This document shows, piece by piece, positions 1-8,531 of a stretch of DNA of 64,000 bases. This DNA comes from an uncultured beta proteobacterium. GTDB taxonomy: Bacteria > Pseudomonadota > Gammaproteobacteria > Burkholderiales > Burkholderiaceae_C. Under the pieces are notes generated by a model. That model made no database searches. It saw only the letters and a program-made list of their open reading frames with translations, and had not been told where the DNA came from. Each line of letters opens with the position of its first letter. The stretch's first letter is position 1. Location of the stretch: NCBI GenBank assembly GCA_903830985.1, contig CAIKVZ010000167.1, positions 1 through 64,000 of the forward strand, written 5' to 3'. A program made the translations under genes and the position numbers.

Positions 1-2
1 AG

Positions 3-1454
3 TCCGACATCGGCGCCATCGCCGACAGCGTGAAGGACTGCCTGCGCTGCGGCAAGTGCAAACCGGTGTGCGCCACCCATGTGCCGCGCGCCAACCTGCT
101 GTACAGCCCGCGCAACAAAATCCTCGCCACCTCGCTGCTGATCGAGGCCTTCCTGTACGAAGAGCAGACGCGCCGCGGCATTTCGCTCAAGCATTGGGAA
201 GAGTTCGAGGACGTGGCCGACCACTGCACGGTGTGCCACAAATGTTTGAAGCCGTGTCCGGTGGACATTGACTTTGGCGACGTGTCCATGAACATGCGCA
301 ACCTGCTGCGCAAGATGGGCAAGAAGAGCTTCCGTCCGGCCGGCGCCGCGGCGATGTTCCTGCTCAACGCGACGAATCCGCAGACCATCAAGCTGGCGCG
401 CTCCGTCATGGTGAACGTCGGCATGCGCGCGCAACGCTTTGGCAACGACCTGATGAAGCTGCTGGCGCGCAAGCAGACCGCAGCACCCCCGGCCACGGTG
501 GGCACCGCGCCGATGAAGGAGCAGGTGATCCACTTCATCAACAAGAAGCTGCCCGGCGGTCTGCCAAAGAAGACGGCGCGCGCCCTGCTCGACATCGAGG
601 ACCGCAATTACGTCCCGATCATCCGCGACCCGAAAGGCACGAATGCCGAGACCGAAGCCGTGTTCTATTTCCCCGGTTGCGGCTCCGAGCGCCTGTTCTC
701 GCAGGTGGGTCTGGCGACGCAGGCCATGCTCTGGCACGCCGGCGTGCAGACCGTGCTGCCGCCGGGCTACCTGTGCTGCGGTTATCCGCAGCGCGGCGCC
801 GGTCAGTTCGACAAGGCAGAGAAGATCATCACCGACAACCGTGTGCTGTTCCATCGCGTGGCCAACACCCTGAACTACCTGGACATCAAGACCGTGGTGG
901 TGAGTTGCGGCACCTGCTACGACCAGCTCGCCGGCTACGAGTTCGACAAGATTTTCCCGGGCAGCCGCATCATCGACATCCACGAATACCTGCTGGAAAA
1001 GGGCATCACGCTGGACAACAAGGACGGCGGCTACCTTTACCACGACCCCTGCCACAGCCCGATGAAGCTGCAGGACCCGATGAAGACCGTCAAGGCGCTG
1101 CTCGGCGACGGCGTCGTCCAGTCGGACCGCTGCTGCGGCGAATCCGGCACCCTGTCGCTGAACCGCCCCGACATCTCGACCCAGGTGCGCTTTCGCAAGG
1201 AAGAGGAAGTGCTCAAGGGCGAGGCCGAACTGCGCGATCGCGGCCTGGTGGGTCCCAAGGAAAACATCAAGATGCTGACCTCGTGCCCGGCCTGTCTGCA
1301 GGGTCTGAGCCGCTTTGGCGAAGACCTGAACAACGGCCTGCTGGAAGCCGATTACATCGTGGTGGAGATGGCCCGTCAGATCCTGGGCGAAAACTGGATG
1401 CCGCAGTACGTGGCGGCGGCCAACAGCGGCGGCATCGAGCGCGTGCTGGTGTGA
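3..1454 (+). CDS. Fe-S/CCG-domain oxidoreductase (3' part of a longer gene)
   Basis: The reading frame is open from the first bases of the window, so the true start lies upstream; the GTG at 30 in the ORF track is internal. The visible 483 residues begin with two [4Fe-4S] motifs (CLRCGKCKPVC and CTVCHKCLKPC). Two cysteine-rich CCG repeats follow (FPGCGSE...CCGYP and HDPCHS...CCGES), as in heterodisulfide-reductase D/GlpC-like proteins. In Burkholderiales this C-terminal arrangement is typical of large FAD-linked oxidase fusions with an N-terminal FAD domain; that half is outside the window, so this identity is inference. The likely role is cytoplasmic electron transfer from a 2-hydroxyacid-type substrate. 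The HIT gene starts 8 bases after the stop, suggesting one transcript. Confidence 0.85.
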   Translation, partial: SDIGAIADSVKDCLRCGKCKPVCATHVPRANLLYSPRNKILATSLLIEAFLYEEQTRRGISLKHWEEFEDVADHCTVCHKCLKPCPVDIDFGDVSMNMRNLLRKMGKKSFRPAGAAAMFLLNATNPQTIKLARSVMVNVGMRAQRFGNDLMKLLARKQTAAPPATVGTAPMKEQVIHFINKKLPGGLPKKTARALLDIEDRNYVPIIRDPKGTNAETEAVFYFPGCGSERLFSQVGLATQAMLWHAGVQTVLPPGYLCCGYPQRGAGQFDKAEKIITDNRVLFHRVANTLNYLDIKTVVVSCGTCYDQLAGYEFDKIFPGSRIIDIHEYLLEKGITLDNKDGGYLYHDPCHSPMKLQDPMKTVKALLGDGVVQSDRCCGESGTLSLNRPDISTQVRFRKEEEVLKGEAELRDRGLVGPKENIKMLTSCPACLQGLSRFGEDLNNGLLEADYIVVEMARQILGENWMPQYVAAANSGGIERVLV

Positions 1455-1462
1455 CCTTGCCC

Positions 1463-1894
1463 ATGAACCTTCCTGCTTGTCCGCTGTGCACCACGAAGGG
1501 CGAGGCCCTGGTGTTTCAGGCGGAGACGTTTCGCGTGATTCGGGCCGAAGAGGCGGGTTTTCCGGCCTTTTATCGTCTGGTCTGGAGTCGGCATGTGGCC
1601 GAGTTTTCCGACCTGTCGAGCGACGAGCAAGGGCTGTGCATGCAGGCCGTTGCCATCGTGGAAAAAACGCTGCGCGAGCTTCTGCAACCCACCAAGATCA
1701 ACCTCGCGGCCCTGGGCAATATGGTGCCGCACCTGCACTGGCACATCATTGCCCGCTTCGACTGGGACAGCCACTTTCCGGCGCCGGTCTGGGCGCAGGC
1801 GCAGCGGGCCACGGATGCGCAAAAGGTGGCGAGTGTGGAAGATGAGCGTCGCCGGCTGGAGCAATTCATGGTGCAGCGACTGGCTGCGCTCTGA
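1463..1894 (+). CDS. HIT family protein (nucleotide hydrolase/transferase)
   Basis: A 143-residue protein. The histidine-triad signature HLHWHII sits near residues 92-98, with the usual upstream N-terminal strand of the fold. HIT proteins hydrolyse nucleoside phosphoramidates or dinucleoside polyphosphates using the middle histidine. A Cys-x-x-Cys (CPLC) near the N-terminus could bind zinc, as in some HIT proteins. The ATG at 1463 was chosen because it begins just after the previous stop and precedes the conserved N-terminus; the longer ORF in the track (from 677) overlaps the previous gene in another frame and is spurious. The exact substrate cannot be read from the sequence. Confidence 0.9.
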   Translation: MNLPACPLCTTKGEALVFQAETFRVIRAEEAGFPAFYRLVWSRHVAEFSDLSSDEQGLCMQAVAIVEKTLRELLQPTKINLAALGNMVPHLHWHIIARFDWDSHFPAPVWAQAQRATDAQKVASVEDERRRLEQFMVQRLAAL

Positions 1895-1920
1895 ACAACA
1901 ATTAATCAGGAGAACACAAG

Positions 1921-2334
1921 ATGGCAGGTTTGCAAGCAGGGTCACCGACCCCCCAGGCGTTGACGGTGCACAACCAGTCGCGCGTGCTGGAGATTGTTTT
2001 TTCGGATGGGGCTGCGTTTCGCCTGCCGTTCGAGTTGCTGCGCATCTACTCGCCTTCGGCCGAAGTTCAGGGCCATGGGCCCGGCCAGGAAGTGCTGCAG
2101 ACCGGCAAGCGCAACGTGGACCTGCTGGCACTCGAGCCGGTAGGCAACTACGCTGTGCAGCCGGGCTTTTCCGACGGGCACGACACCGGCATCTATTCCT
2201 GGGACTACCTCTACTTTCTCGGCTCGCAGCAGGATGAGTTGTGGGCCGAGTACGAAAAGCGCCTGCTGGCGGCCGGCGCGGACCGCGACACGCCCATGCC
2301 GGGTAAGGGCCCGGCCTCCTGCGGCAGCCACTGA
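1921..2334 (+). CDS. DUF971 domain protein
   Basis: A 137-residue protein with the DUF971 fold, which is related to the N-terminal domain of gamma-butyrobetaine hydroxylase. Recognisable blocks are the start 'RVLEIVFSDGAAFRLPFELLR' region and 'GNYAVQPGFSDGHDTGIYSW' followed by YLYFLG. A good ribosome site (aggag) lies 7-8 bases before the ATG. Members are often neighbours of ubiE or Fe-S genes and have been suggested to act in Fe-S or ubiquinone metabolism, but the function is not established. It is followed, tail to tail, by apaH. The C-terminus ends in a Cys/His-containing tail (SCGSH) that could bind metal. Confidence 0.85.
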   Translation: MAGLQAGSPTPQALTVHNQSRVLEIVFSDGAAFRLPFELLRIYSPSAEVQGHGPGQEVLQTGKRNVDLLALEPVGNYAVQPGFSDGHDTGIYSWDYLYFLGSQQDELWAEYEKRLLAAGADRDTPMPGKGPASCGSH

Positions 2335-2341
2335 GGTCGTA

Positions 2342-3172
2342 TCACTGCCCGGGCTTTTGCGCCTGCGGGCAAGTGACCTGAATCAGGTGGCCCTGCCGAC
2401 CCGCCTCAAGCTGCACGGCGCTCAAGCAACCGCCCCAGACGCAACCGGTGTCCAGGGCCAGCAGTTTGTCACGCTGCAACAGGCCCAGTGTCGACCAGTG
2501 ACCAAAGGCCACCAGCGTTTGTGCAGTGCGCCTTGAGGGGACATCAAACCAGGGCATGAAGCCCGCCGGGGCCACTGCCTTGCCCTCCTTGGCGCCGAAC
2601 TCCATGACGCCATCCGTACTGCAAAAGCGCATGCGCGTCAGGGCGTTCACGATGACGCGTGTGCGGTCGGCACCCGTCAAGTCGTCATTCCATTGCGCCG
2701 GCTTGCTTCCGTACATGTGGTGCAAAAAGTCGGCAAAGGTCGGCCCGCGCAGGGTGTCCTGCACTTCGCCTGCCAGGTCCAGGGTTTGCTGCGTGCTCCA
2801 GGACGGCAGCACGCCGGCGTGCACCATCAGGCAGTTGTGCTCAAACAGTGCCAGCGGCTGCTGGCGCAGCCAGTGCAGCAGCCGCTCGCGGTCGGGCGCT
2901 GCCAGCACTTCGTACAGCGTGTCGTCGGCGCGCGCCGGGCGCACGCCTTGCGCCACGGCCAGCAGGTGCAGGTCGTGGTTGCCCAGCAGGCAGCGCGCCG
3001 CGGCGTCCAGCTTCATCAGTCGGCGTAGCACGGCGGCCGATTCCGGCCCCCGGTTCACCAGGTCGCCCAGCAGGTAAGCGGTGTCGCGGCTGGGGCTGAA
3101 ATCCAGTTTTTCCAGCAGTCGGCCCAGCGCCGCATCGCAGCCCTGGACATCGCCAATCAAGTAATTTGCCAT
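2342..3172 (-). CDS. apaH: Symmetrical bis(5'-nucleosyl)-tetraphosphatase ApaH
   Basis: A 276-residue calcineurin-type phosphoesterase that splits Ap4A into two ADP. It also removes Np4 caps from RNA in enterobacteria. The metal-binding blocks are all present: IGDVQGC at the N-terminus, GDLVNRGP near residue 37, GNHDLHLL near 65, and a later HAGVLPSW block. Length and order match the family. It is convergent with the DUF971 gene, with 7 bases between the stops, and divergent from the EEP nuclease gene. ATG start with no competing upstream start. Confidence 0.96.
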   Translation of the reverse strand: MANYLIGDVQGCDAALGRLLEKLDFSPSRDTAYLLGDLVNRGPESAAVLRRLMKLDAAARCLLGNHDLHLLAVAQGVRPARADDTLYEVLAAPDRERLLHWLRQQPLALFEHNCLMVHAGVLPSWSTQQTLDLAGEVQDTLRGPTFADFLHHMYGSKPAQWNDDLTGADRTRVIVNALTRMRFCSTDGVMEFGAKEGKAVAPAGFMPWFDVPSRRTAQTLVAFGHWSTLGLLQRDKLLALDTGCVWGGCLSAVQLEAGRQGHLIQVTCPQAQKPGQ

Positions 3173-3238
3173 GGTTTGATTCTGTCAGGTACTGACGTCG
3201 CCCTTTGCTGCCACAATTTGACCTTTGAAGCCAGCATC

Positions 3239-3979
3239 TTGCATCCAACAACACTACGCATTGCCACCTGGAACATTCACAAGGGCGTGAGTGGCATGGG
3301 CCCGACGCGGCGCCTGCAGATCCACGACATCGGTCACGCCGTGGAACAATTTGACGCCGATGTGGTCTGCCTGCAGGAGGTGCGCAGCATGCACCGGCGC
3401 GAGCAGCGGCATTTCGCGCGCTGGCCGGCGCAGCCGCAGGCAGATTTCCTGGCACCCGAAGGCTACGAAGTGGCCTATCGCAGCAACGCGGTGACGCACT
3501 ACGGCGAGCACGGCAACGCCGTCCTGTCGCGCTGGCCCCTGCTGCAAACGGCGCATCGGGACGTGTCGGACCATCGCTTCGAACAGCGTGGCCTGCTGCA
3601 CACACAGGTTCAGGTCGGCAACCTTGTCGTGCATGTCGTGGTGGTGCATCTGGGCTTGATGCACGCCGGACGGGTGCGTCAGATTGCCAGCATCGGGCGC
3701 TACCTGCAGCACGAAATCCCGGCACACGACGCCTTGGTGGTGGCCGGGGATTTCAATGACTGGGGCGAACGCCTGCACCTGCCCATGGCCGACCTGGGCT
3801 TGAAAACTTTCGACTCTGTGCGCTTGCCGACCTTCCCGTCGCGTCTGCCGCTGCTGCACCTGGACCGCATCTACGTGCGTGGTCTGATGCCGCTGTCCGC
3901 GCAAGTGCCGCACGGACGGGCTTGGTGGCGCATGTCGGATCATTTGCCGCTGATTGCCGAGTTCGGTTTGCCGAGCTGA
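3239..3979 (+). CDS. Endonuclease/exonuclease/phosphatase (EEP) family protein
   Basis: The exonuclease III/DNase I-like fold is shown by TWNIHKG at the extreme N-terminus, LQEVR (metal ligand Glu), GDFNDWG and SDHLPLIAE (catalytic His). Proteins of this type sit next to cardiolipin synthase in many proteobacteria. The start is uncertain: no in-frame ATG lies before the conserved TWN block. A TTG at 3239 gives a natural N-terminus (LHPTTLRIATWN); the ORF track uses a farther TTG at 3176 that would overlap the apaH promoter region. clsB begins 7 bases after the stop, so the two are probably co-transcribed. The substrate (nucleic acid or phospholipid) is not predictable. Confidence 0.85.
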   Translation: MHPTTLRIATWNIHKGVSGMGPTRRLQIHDIGHAVEQFDADVVCLQEVRSMHRREQRHFARWPAQPQADFLAPEGYEVAYRSNAVTHYGEHGNAVLSRWPLLQTAHRDVSDHRFEQRGLLHTQVQVGNLVVHVVVVHLGLMHAGRVRQIASIGRYLQHEIPAHDALVVAGDFNDWGERLHLPMADLGLKTFDSVRLPTFPSRLPLLHLDRIYVRGLMPLSAQVPHGRAWWRMSDHLPLIAEFGLPS

Positions 3980-3986
3980 GCCGCCC

Positions 3987-5216
3987 ATGGCCATGCCAGC
4001 GCTGTTGCCGGGGCATCACCTCCAGCTGCTGCAAGGTGGCGTCGAGTTGTTCGGCGCCATGATCGAGTCCATCGCCAGTGCCAAGCACGAGGTCCTGCTG
4101 GAAACCTACATCTTCGACTTTTTTGGCACCGGGTCGCAGGTCGCTGCGGCGCTGGAGCAGGCCGCAAGGCGCGGTGTCACGGTGCGCCTCATGGTGGATG
4201 GTGTCGGTACGCCCCAATTCCCGCTGGAATGGCGCCAGCGCTTTGACGGCGCGGGCGTGCAGTGGCATCTGTTTGCGCCGCTGGGGCGCTTCGGGCTGCT
4301 GCTGCCCAGCCGCTGGCGGCGCCTGCACCGCAAGCTGTGCGTGGTCGACGGGCGCACGGCTTTTTGCGGCGGTATCAACGTGCTCGACGATTTCCACGAT
4401 CCGCAGTACGGCGCGCTGGAGGCGCCGCGATTTGACTTCGCCGTGCGTGTGCACGGCCCCCTGGTGCGTGCTGCGCACGACGTGATCAGCCAGTTGTGGT
4501 GGCGCACCCAGGCCCTGCGCAAGATGCGCGACCGCGAGTTGGCTGCGGCCTGGGAGTCGGCGCGTCGCGTCGGCAAGCTGCACTTTCCGGACGTCGATCC
4601 AGACTCGGGTTTGACTGCCAACAAGGGTTTGGCCCGGGCCGCTCTGGTGTTGCGCGACAACATACAGCACCGCCGCACCATCGAGCGCTCCTACCTCAAG
4701 GCCATTGGCGCGGCGCACCATGACATCGTCATTGCCAACGCCTATTTTTTGCCCGGCGGCAAGTTGCGCCGGGCCCTGATTCACGCGGCGCGGCGCGGCG
4801 TGCAGGTGCGCGTGCTGCTGCAGGGGCGTTACGAGTACTTCATGGCCTACCATGCGGCGCGCCCGGTGTACGGTTCGCTGCTGGCTGCCGGCATCGAGCT
4901 GCACGAATACGCGCCAAGCTTCCTGCACGCCAAGGTGGCGGTGATCGACGCCGACAGCCGCCAGGCCTGGGCCACGGTGGGTTCTTCCAACCTCGATCCC
5001 CTGAGTCTGCTGCTGGCGCGCGAGGCCAACGTGATGGCGGTGGATGCAGAGTTTGCGCGGAACCTCAAGGCGCGACTGGAATCTGCCATGCGCACCCAGG
5101 GCCGACGCCTGGACCCGACCCTGTACGCGCAGCGCCGCTGGAGTTCTCGCGCCCTGGACTGGCTGGCCTATGGTCTGATGCGATTTGCGCTGGCGCTCAC
5201 GGGCAAACGCTACTGA
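3987..5216 (+). CDS. clsB: Cardiolipin synthase B (phospholipase D family)
   Basis: A 409-residue protein with two HKD (HxKxxxxD) motifs: HRKLCVVD near residue 114, followed by GGIN, and HAKVAVID near residue 313, followed by GSSNLDPLS. This spacing and the absence of N-terminal membrane helices match ClsB (YbhO) rather than ClsA. It condenses phosphatidylglycerol with another lipid headgroup donor to make cardiolipin at the inner membrane. The ATG at 3987 is chosen over the upstream start at 3954, which overlaps the EEP gene. The gene stands in an EEP-clsB pair, an arrangement also seen in enterobacteria. Confidence 0.93.
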   Translation: MAMPALLPGHHLQLLQGGVELFGAMIESIASAKHEVLLETYIFDFFGTGSQVAAALEQAARRGVTVRLMVDGVGTPQFPLEWRQRFDGAGVQWHLFAPLGRFGLLLPSRWRRLHRKLCVVDGRTAFCGGINVLDDFHDPQYGALEAPRFDFAVRVHGPLVRAAHDVISQLWWRTQALRKMRDRELAAAWESARRVGKLHFPDVDPDSGLTANKGLARAALVLRDNIQHRRTIERSYLKAIGAAHHDIVIANAYFLPGGKLRRALIHAARRGVQVRVLLQGRYEYFMAYHAARPVYGSLLAAGIELHEYAPSFLHAKVAVIDADSRQAWATVGSSNLDPLSLLLAREANVMAVDAEFARNLKARLESAMRTQGRRLDPTLYAQRRWSSRALDWLAYGLMRFALALTGKRY

Positions 5217-5286
5217 TGACCGATGTGCCGATCGGCTGGCGAAGGCGCGCAAAACCATGAACGCAAAACGCTGCTAGGATCGTCCG

Positions 5287-6024
5287 ATGTTCAAGAATTT
5301 GCAAAATCTTTCCCTGGCGCGCGATGCGGCGCAGGACAGCGCGGAGGGCGTACCTGTTTCCGTGCGGATCCGTGAGCGCGTCAAGGCCGCGGGCCAACGT
5401 TTCAACGCCAACGACAACATTGCGGCCTTTATCGAACCCGGCGAATTGGAGAAACTGCTCGACGAGGTGGAAACCAAGATGGCGGGCGTGTTGGGCAGCA
5501 TGGTGATCGACACGGAGAACGACCACAACACGAGCTCGACCGCGAGGCGCGTCGCCAAGATGTACCTGCAAGAGGTGTTCAAGGGGCGCTATGTGCATCC
5601 ACCGGAGATCACCGAGTTTCCCAACGCCGAACGTCTGAACGAACTCATGATCGTGGGTCCGATCACGGTGCGCAGCGCCTGCTCGCACCACCTGTGCCCG
5701 GTCATCGGCAAGATCTGGATTGGCGTACTGCCCAACGAGCACACCAACGTCATCGGCCTGTCCAAGTACGCGCGGCTCGCTGAATGGGTCATGGGCAGGC
5801 CCCAGATTCAGGAGGAAGCGGTGGTGCAACTGGCCGACCTGATTCAGGAAAAAACCCAACCCGACGGATTGGCCATCGTCATGGAAGCCAGCCACTTCTG
5901 CATGGGCTGGCGCGGCGTCAAAGACCTGGACAGCAAGATGATCAATTCGGTGATGCGTGGCAGCTTTCTGAAAGACGGCAACCTGCGGCGCGAGTTTCTG
6001 GCGCTGCTCCCGGGCAAACACTGA
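5287..6024 (+). CDS. folE: GTP cyclohydrolase I
   Basis: A 245-residue enzyme that converts GTP to 7,8-dihydroneopterin triphosphate, the first step of tetrahydrofolate synthesis. Zinc ligands are visible in SACSHHLCPV (Cys and His) and HFCMGWRGV (Cys). The central VIGKIWIGVLPN block and NTSSTARRVAKMY are typical. It is longer than the roughly 185-220 residue bacterial norm, with about 30 extra N-terminal residues. It stands alone, with an intergenic gap of about 70 bases after clsB, and is followed by the HDOD gene. Confidence 0.96.
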   Translation: MFKNLQNLSLARDAAQDSAEGVPVSVRIRERVKAAGQRFNANDNIAAFIEPGELEKLLDEVETKMAGVLGSMVIDTENDHNTSSTARRVAKMYLQEVFKGRYVHPPEITEFPNAERLNELMIVGPITVRSACSHHLCPVIGKIWIGVLPNEHTNVIGLSKYARLAEWVMGRPQIQEEAVVQLADLIQEKTQPDGLAIVMEASHFCMGWRGVKDLDSKMINSVMRGSFLKDGNLRREFLALLPGKH

Positions 6025-6082
6025 GCGCCCAGCCGGGGTGGATGCGCCAAGCTGCAAATTTTTTTCCAGCGGAGACCGAACC

Positions 6083-6910
6083 ATGCAACTTGATGCCCTG
6101 TTCCAGCAAGCTCAGGCGTTGCCGACCATCCCCAAGGTCGCACAGGAACTGATACAGAGTTTCAACGACGAGGACGTGGCGGTGGGCGACATCATCCGCA
6201 CCATTTCCACCGACCAAGTCTTGAGCGCGCGCCTGCTGCGTCTGGCGAATTCGGCCTACTATCATGTGTCGCGCACCGTGGCCAGTGTGGAGGATGCTGT
6301 GACCATGCTGGGCTTCGTCAACGTACGCACCCTGGTCATCAGCACCGGGCTCACAGGCGGTTTCAAGTCCATACCCGGCATGGACCTGAAGCGCTTCTGG
6401 CGCCACAGCCTGCATACCTCGGTGGCGGCGCGTCATCTGGCCAAGCAGATCGATCTGAATTCCGATCTGGCCTTCACCGTGGGCCTGATGCACGCCATCG
6501 GGCAACTCGTGATGCACGTGGCCATGCCCGAGGTGATGCTGCAAATGGACAAGACGCTCAACGCCCTGGACCCGAGGCGCGTCGCCCTGGAACAACAGTC
6601 CTTTGGCTACAGCTACTTCGATGTGGGCGCCGAGTTGGCGCGCCGCTGGAAGTTTCCCGAGGAGTTTGCGAACGCGATTGCTGCCAGCGGGCAGCCCTTT
6701 GACGCAGGCCTTTTCGATCCCGTAGGTGCGCTCGTGCACATCGCGGCCTGGCGTTCAAGGGCGGAAGAAAATCTCCTCAATGCGGAAGAAATTGAAGCCG
6801 GCTGGCCAGCCGATGTCGGCGCCAGAATCGGTTTGCCGCTGGGCGCCTTGTTGGCTGACCTGCCCCCTTGGGCCGAGCTCAGCGCGGGGATGGAAGAATT
6901 GATATCCTGA
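6083..6910 (+). CDS. HDOD domain signalling protein
   Basis: A 275-residue protein made almost entirely of one HDOD domain. The LPTIPKVAQELIQSF start is the classic HDOD opening, followed by ILSARLLRLANSAYY and DAVTMLGFVNVRTLV. HDOD proteins resemble HD-type phosphohydrolases but usually lack catalytic residues and act as signalling adapters. The ATG at 6083 is preferred over 6038 because it follows a purine-rich ribosome site (cagcggaga) and begins directly at the domain. No partner domain is attached. It is followed by the 0.8-kb repeat-containing intergenic region. Confidence 0.9.
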   Translation: MQLDALFQQAQALPTIPKVAQELIQSFNDEDVAVGDIIRTISTDQVLSARLLRLANSAYYHVSRTVASVEDAVTMLGFVNVRTLVISTGLTGGFKSIPGMDLKRFWRHSLHTSVAARHLAKQIDLNSDLAFTVGLMHAIGQLVMHVAMPEVMLQMDKTLNALDPRRVALEQQSFGYSYFDVGAELARRWKFPEEFANAIAASGQPFDAGLFDPVGALVHIAAWRSRAEENLLNAEEIEAGWPADVGARIGLPLGALLADLPPWAELSAGMEELIS

Positions 6911-7035
6911 AATATTGCGGGACAGACCAAAGCTACGCGCAGCGAGCGTGCTCTCAAGAAACACACCCTAAGTGATTGATTTTTCGGGGGCTTTTTTTGG
7001 ATTTCGGTGCAGGCTGGGTCTCGCCCCGGCAGGCG

Positions 7036-7077
7036 AGGTACCTTTCTTTGCTTGCCCAAAGCAAGGTACCCGAAAGA
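7036..7077. repeat. Imperfect inverted repeat with two GGTACC ends
   Basis: The segment reads ggtacctttctttgcttg followed by cccaaagcaaggtacc, then cgaaagaaaagg. The ends are both GGTACC, and the arms contain tttgctt/aaagcaa and ctttc/gaaag complementary blocks, so a stem-loop with bulges can form. Similar GTACCTTTCTTT...AAAGGTAC-type elements are scattered in Comamonadaceae intergenic regions; that statement is from general familiarity and no search was run. Confidence 0.5.
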
Positions 7078-7226
7078 AAAGGCAGCCGAAGTCAGAGCCG
7101 CTGCGCGGTCCCTTGCGCTGCGCTCATCGGTCGGGGTCGGGCTAAACTCGCCCTGCGGGCTCAAACAGACGCCCGCCCTGATCCGACCGCTGCTGCGCTG
7201 CTCAGCTCTGCCACACGGCATCCAAG

Positions 7227-7256
7227 TCCGAACAGCCGAACAGCCGAACAGCCGAA
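7227..7256. repeat. Short tandem repeat of CGAACAGC
   Basis: The sequence contains three perfect consecutive copies of the 8-mer CGAACAGC, followed by a partial fourth (CGAA). An 8-base unit in non-coding DNA could vary in copy number by slippage. No gene is close enough for an obvious phase-variation role. Confidence 0.7.
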
Positions 7257-7374
7257 TTACCGGAATCCGCATCGAAGCCACAACATGTTTCTTCGGCGCG
7301 ATTTTCGGCAGCCCGCCGATTGCTACGCTCTGTTCTCAACTGTATACGCTTGGGGGACAGGCCGCAGCCATTTT

Positions 7375-7408
7375 CGTCACTGCGAGCCCGCATAGCGTGG
7401 CAGTACAT
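7375..7408 (+). repeat. Intergenic repeat copy A (CGTCACTGCGAGCC...GTGGCA)
   Basis: Reads CGTCACTGCGAGCC, then CGCATAGCGTGGCAGTACAT. It resembles a dispersed proteobacterial intergenic repeat with the form CGTCATTGCGAGC...GTGGCAATCCAT. A second copy lies at 7571-7637 in reverse orientation. Confidence 0.6.
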
Positions 7409-7570
7409 TTGCCGCGTCGGTAAGCCTCCTTTCCATGAACACTCAAGGAAACGTGCGCATAAGTCGTCACTTCAAGCGGTTGGGGTGCGGCGGGCGGCCG
7501 ATTTGTGCGCGTTTGGCACCATGAGGACGCACGCCGTACGCCGGGCGCGCAGCCACGAACTTCCAAAGAC

Positions 7571-7637
7571 ATGGATTGCCACGTCCCGCCACGGCCCAAG
7601 GGCCTCGCGGCTGAAGGCACGCGGCTCGCAATGACGA
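7571..7637 (-). repeat. Intergenic repeat copy B, inverted relative to copy A
   Basis: On the minus strand this reads CGTCATTGCGAGCC, about 39 bases of GC-rich filler, then CGTGGCAATCCAT. The ends match copy A at 7375-7408, but the interior is longer. A third partial copy of the outer end (cgcaatgac) is at 7684-7692. Confidence 0.6.
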
Positions 7638-7703
7638 TGGTTGTTCAAGGTCCGTGTCCGGTTCCGCGCCGGAACTGGAGACACGCAATGACAAAAAAGG
7701 CGC

Positions 7704-8531
7704 TTATTTCAGCAGGATTTCGTCCAGCTTGGCGGCCAGCAGGTTTACCGCCACGGCAGCGGGACAGCCTGCTGCCGTGAGCAGCAGCAACTGACGCCGC
7801 ATCACCGCTTCGCGCACCGAGGCGTCGATGGGAATGTCGCCCAGATGCAGCAATCGCACCCGTTTGTCGGCGCCGGTCCCGACGAAGCGGTCCAGCACCT
7901 GTTGCAACTGCGCCGTGATGGCGCGCCCGTCGCCGCTGCGCGCCGTCTGGTTCACCACCAGATGCACGTGGTCGCGGTTTTGCTGCACCGCCAGCACCTT
8001 GATGGTGGCGTAGGCGTCGGTCAGCGAAGTGGGCTCGGGCGTCGCCACCACCAGCACCTCGGACGCCAGGGAAATGGCAAACAGCACCACGTCGGAAATG
8101 CCGGCACCGGTATCGAGCAGCATCACGTCGTACTTGGGGATCAGGCTTTGCACGACTTCCAGAAACTCATTGCGCACCTGCGGGGTCAGGCGCGAATACT
8201 CGACCATGCCGGAGCCCGCCAGCAGCACGGAAAAACCGCCCGGCGCCTTGTGAATGGCGTTTTCCAACTTGGCCTTGCCGGTGAATACGTCGTGCAACGT
8301 GGTCTTGGGGTAGAGGTTCAGCACCACGTCCAGATTGGCCAGACCCAGATCCGCATCCAGCACCAGCACGCGGTAGCCGCGTTTGGTCAGCGCCGCGGCC
8401 AGATTCGCCGAGACAAATGTTTTTCCGACGCCGCCCTTGCCGCTGGTCACTGCCAGTACCTTGGCGCCCGCGCCTGGGGCGCGCACGTCGTGCACGGAGG
8501 GGCCGGAGCCGGCCTTGGGGATATCGCTCAT
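7704..8531 (-). CDS. MinD/ParA-family P-loop ATPase (FlhG/YlxH-like)
   Basis: A 275-residue ATPase with the deviant Walker A motif SGKGGVGKT (residues 30-38), a second block LVLDADLGLANLD and the DTGAGISD switch region. LGLANLD is the signature of the FlhG/FleN/YlxH branch rather than of septum-site MinD. Those proteins control flagellar or other polar machinery number and placement. No flagellar gene is nearby; the partner is instead a diguanylate cyclase whose stop overlaps this start (ATGA). A C-terminal MinD-like amphipathic membrane helix is not obvious. The exact cellular target is unknown. Confidence 0.88.
   Translation of the reverse strand: MSDIPKAGSGPSVHDVRAPGAGAKVLAVTSGKGGVGKTFVSANLAAALTKRGYRVLVLDADLGLANLDVVLNLYPKTTLHDVFTGKAKLENAIHKAPGGFSVLLAGSGMVEYSRLTPQVRNEFLEVVQSLIPKYDVMLLDTGAGISDVVLFAISLASEVLVVATPEPTSLTDAYATIKVLAVQQNRDHVHLVVNQTARSGDGRAITAQLQQVLDRFVGTGADKRVRLLHLGDIPIDASVREAVMRRQLLLLTAAGCPAAVAVNLLAAKLDEILLK

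Larger units (their letters stand above)
6911..7703. other. 793-base intergenic region with repeats, no convincing gene
   Basis: This is the only gap longer than 300 bases. All ORFs in the track here (up to 139 residues) are low-complexity Arg/Pro/Ala-rich products of high GC with no domain and no good ribosome site, so none is called. The stretch holds several repeat-like elements listed separately: an imperfect inverted repeat around GGTACC, a tandem 8-mer, and copies of a CGTCATTGCGAGCC...GTGGCAATCCAT-type intergenic repeat in opposite orientations. It lies between the 3' ends of the HDOD gene (+) and the MinD-like gene (-), so it may also hold terminators, though no clean hairpin/T-tract was found. 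Confidence 0.7.

Noticed and set aside
7227-7256. CRISPR-like repeat
   Set aside because: Units are only 8 bases and contiguous, without spacers; no cas genes in the window.
6976-7634. Several 60-139 residue ORFs in the intergenic region
   Set aside because: Arg/Pro/Ala-rich translations of repeat DNA, no ribosome sites, no domains, overlapping in several frames.
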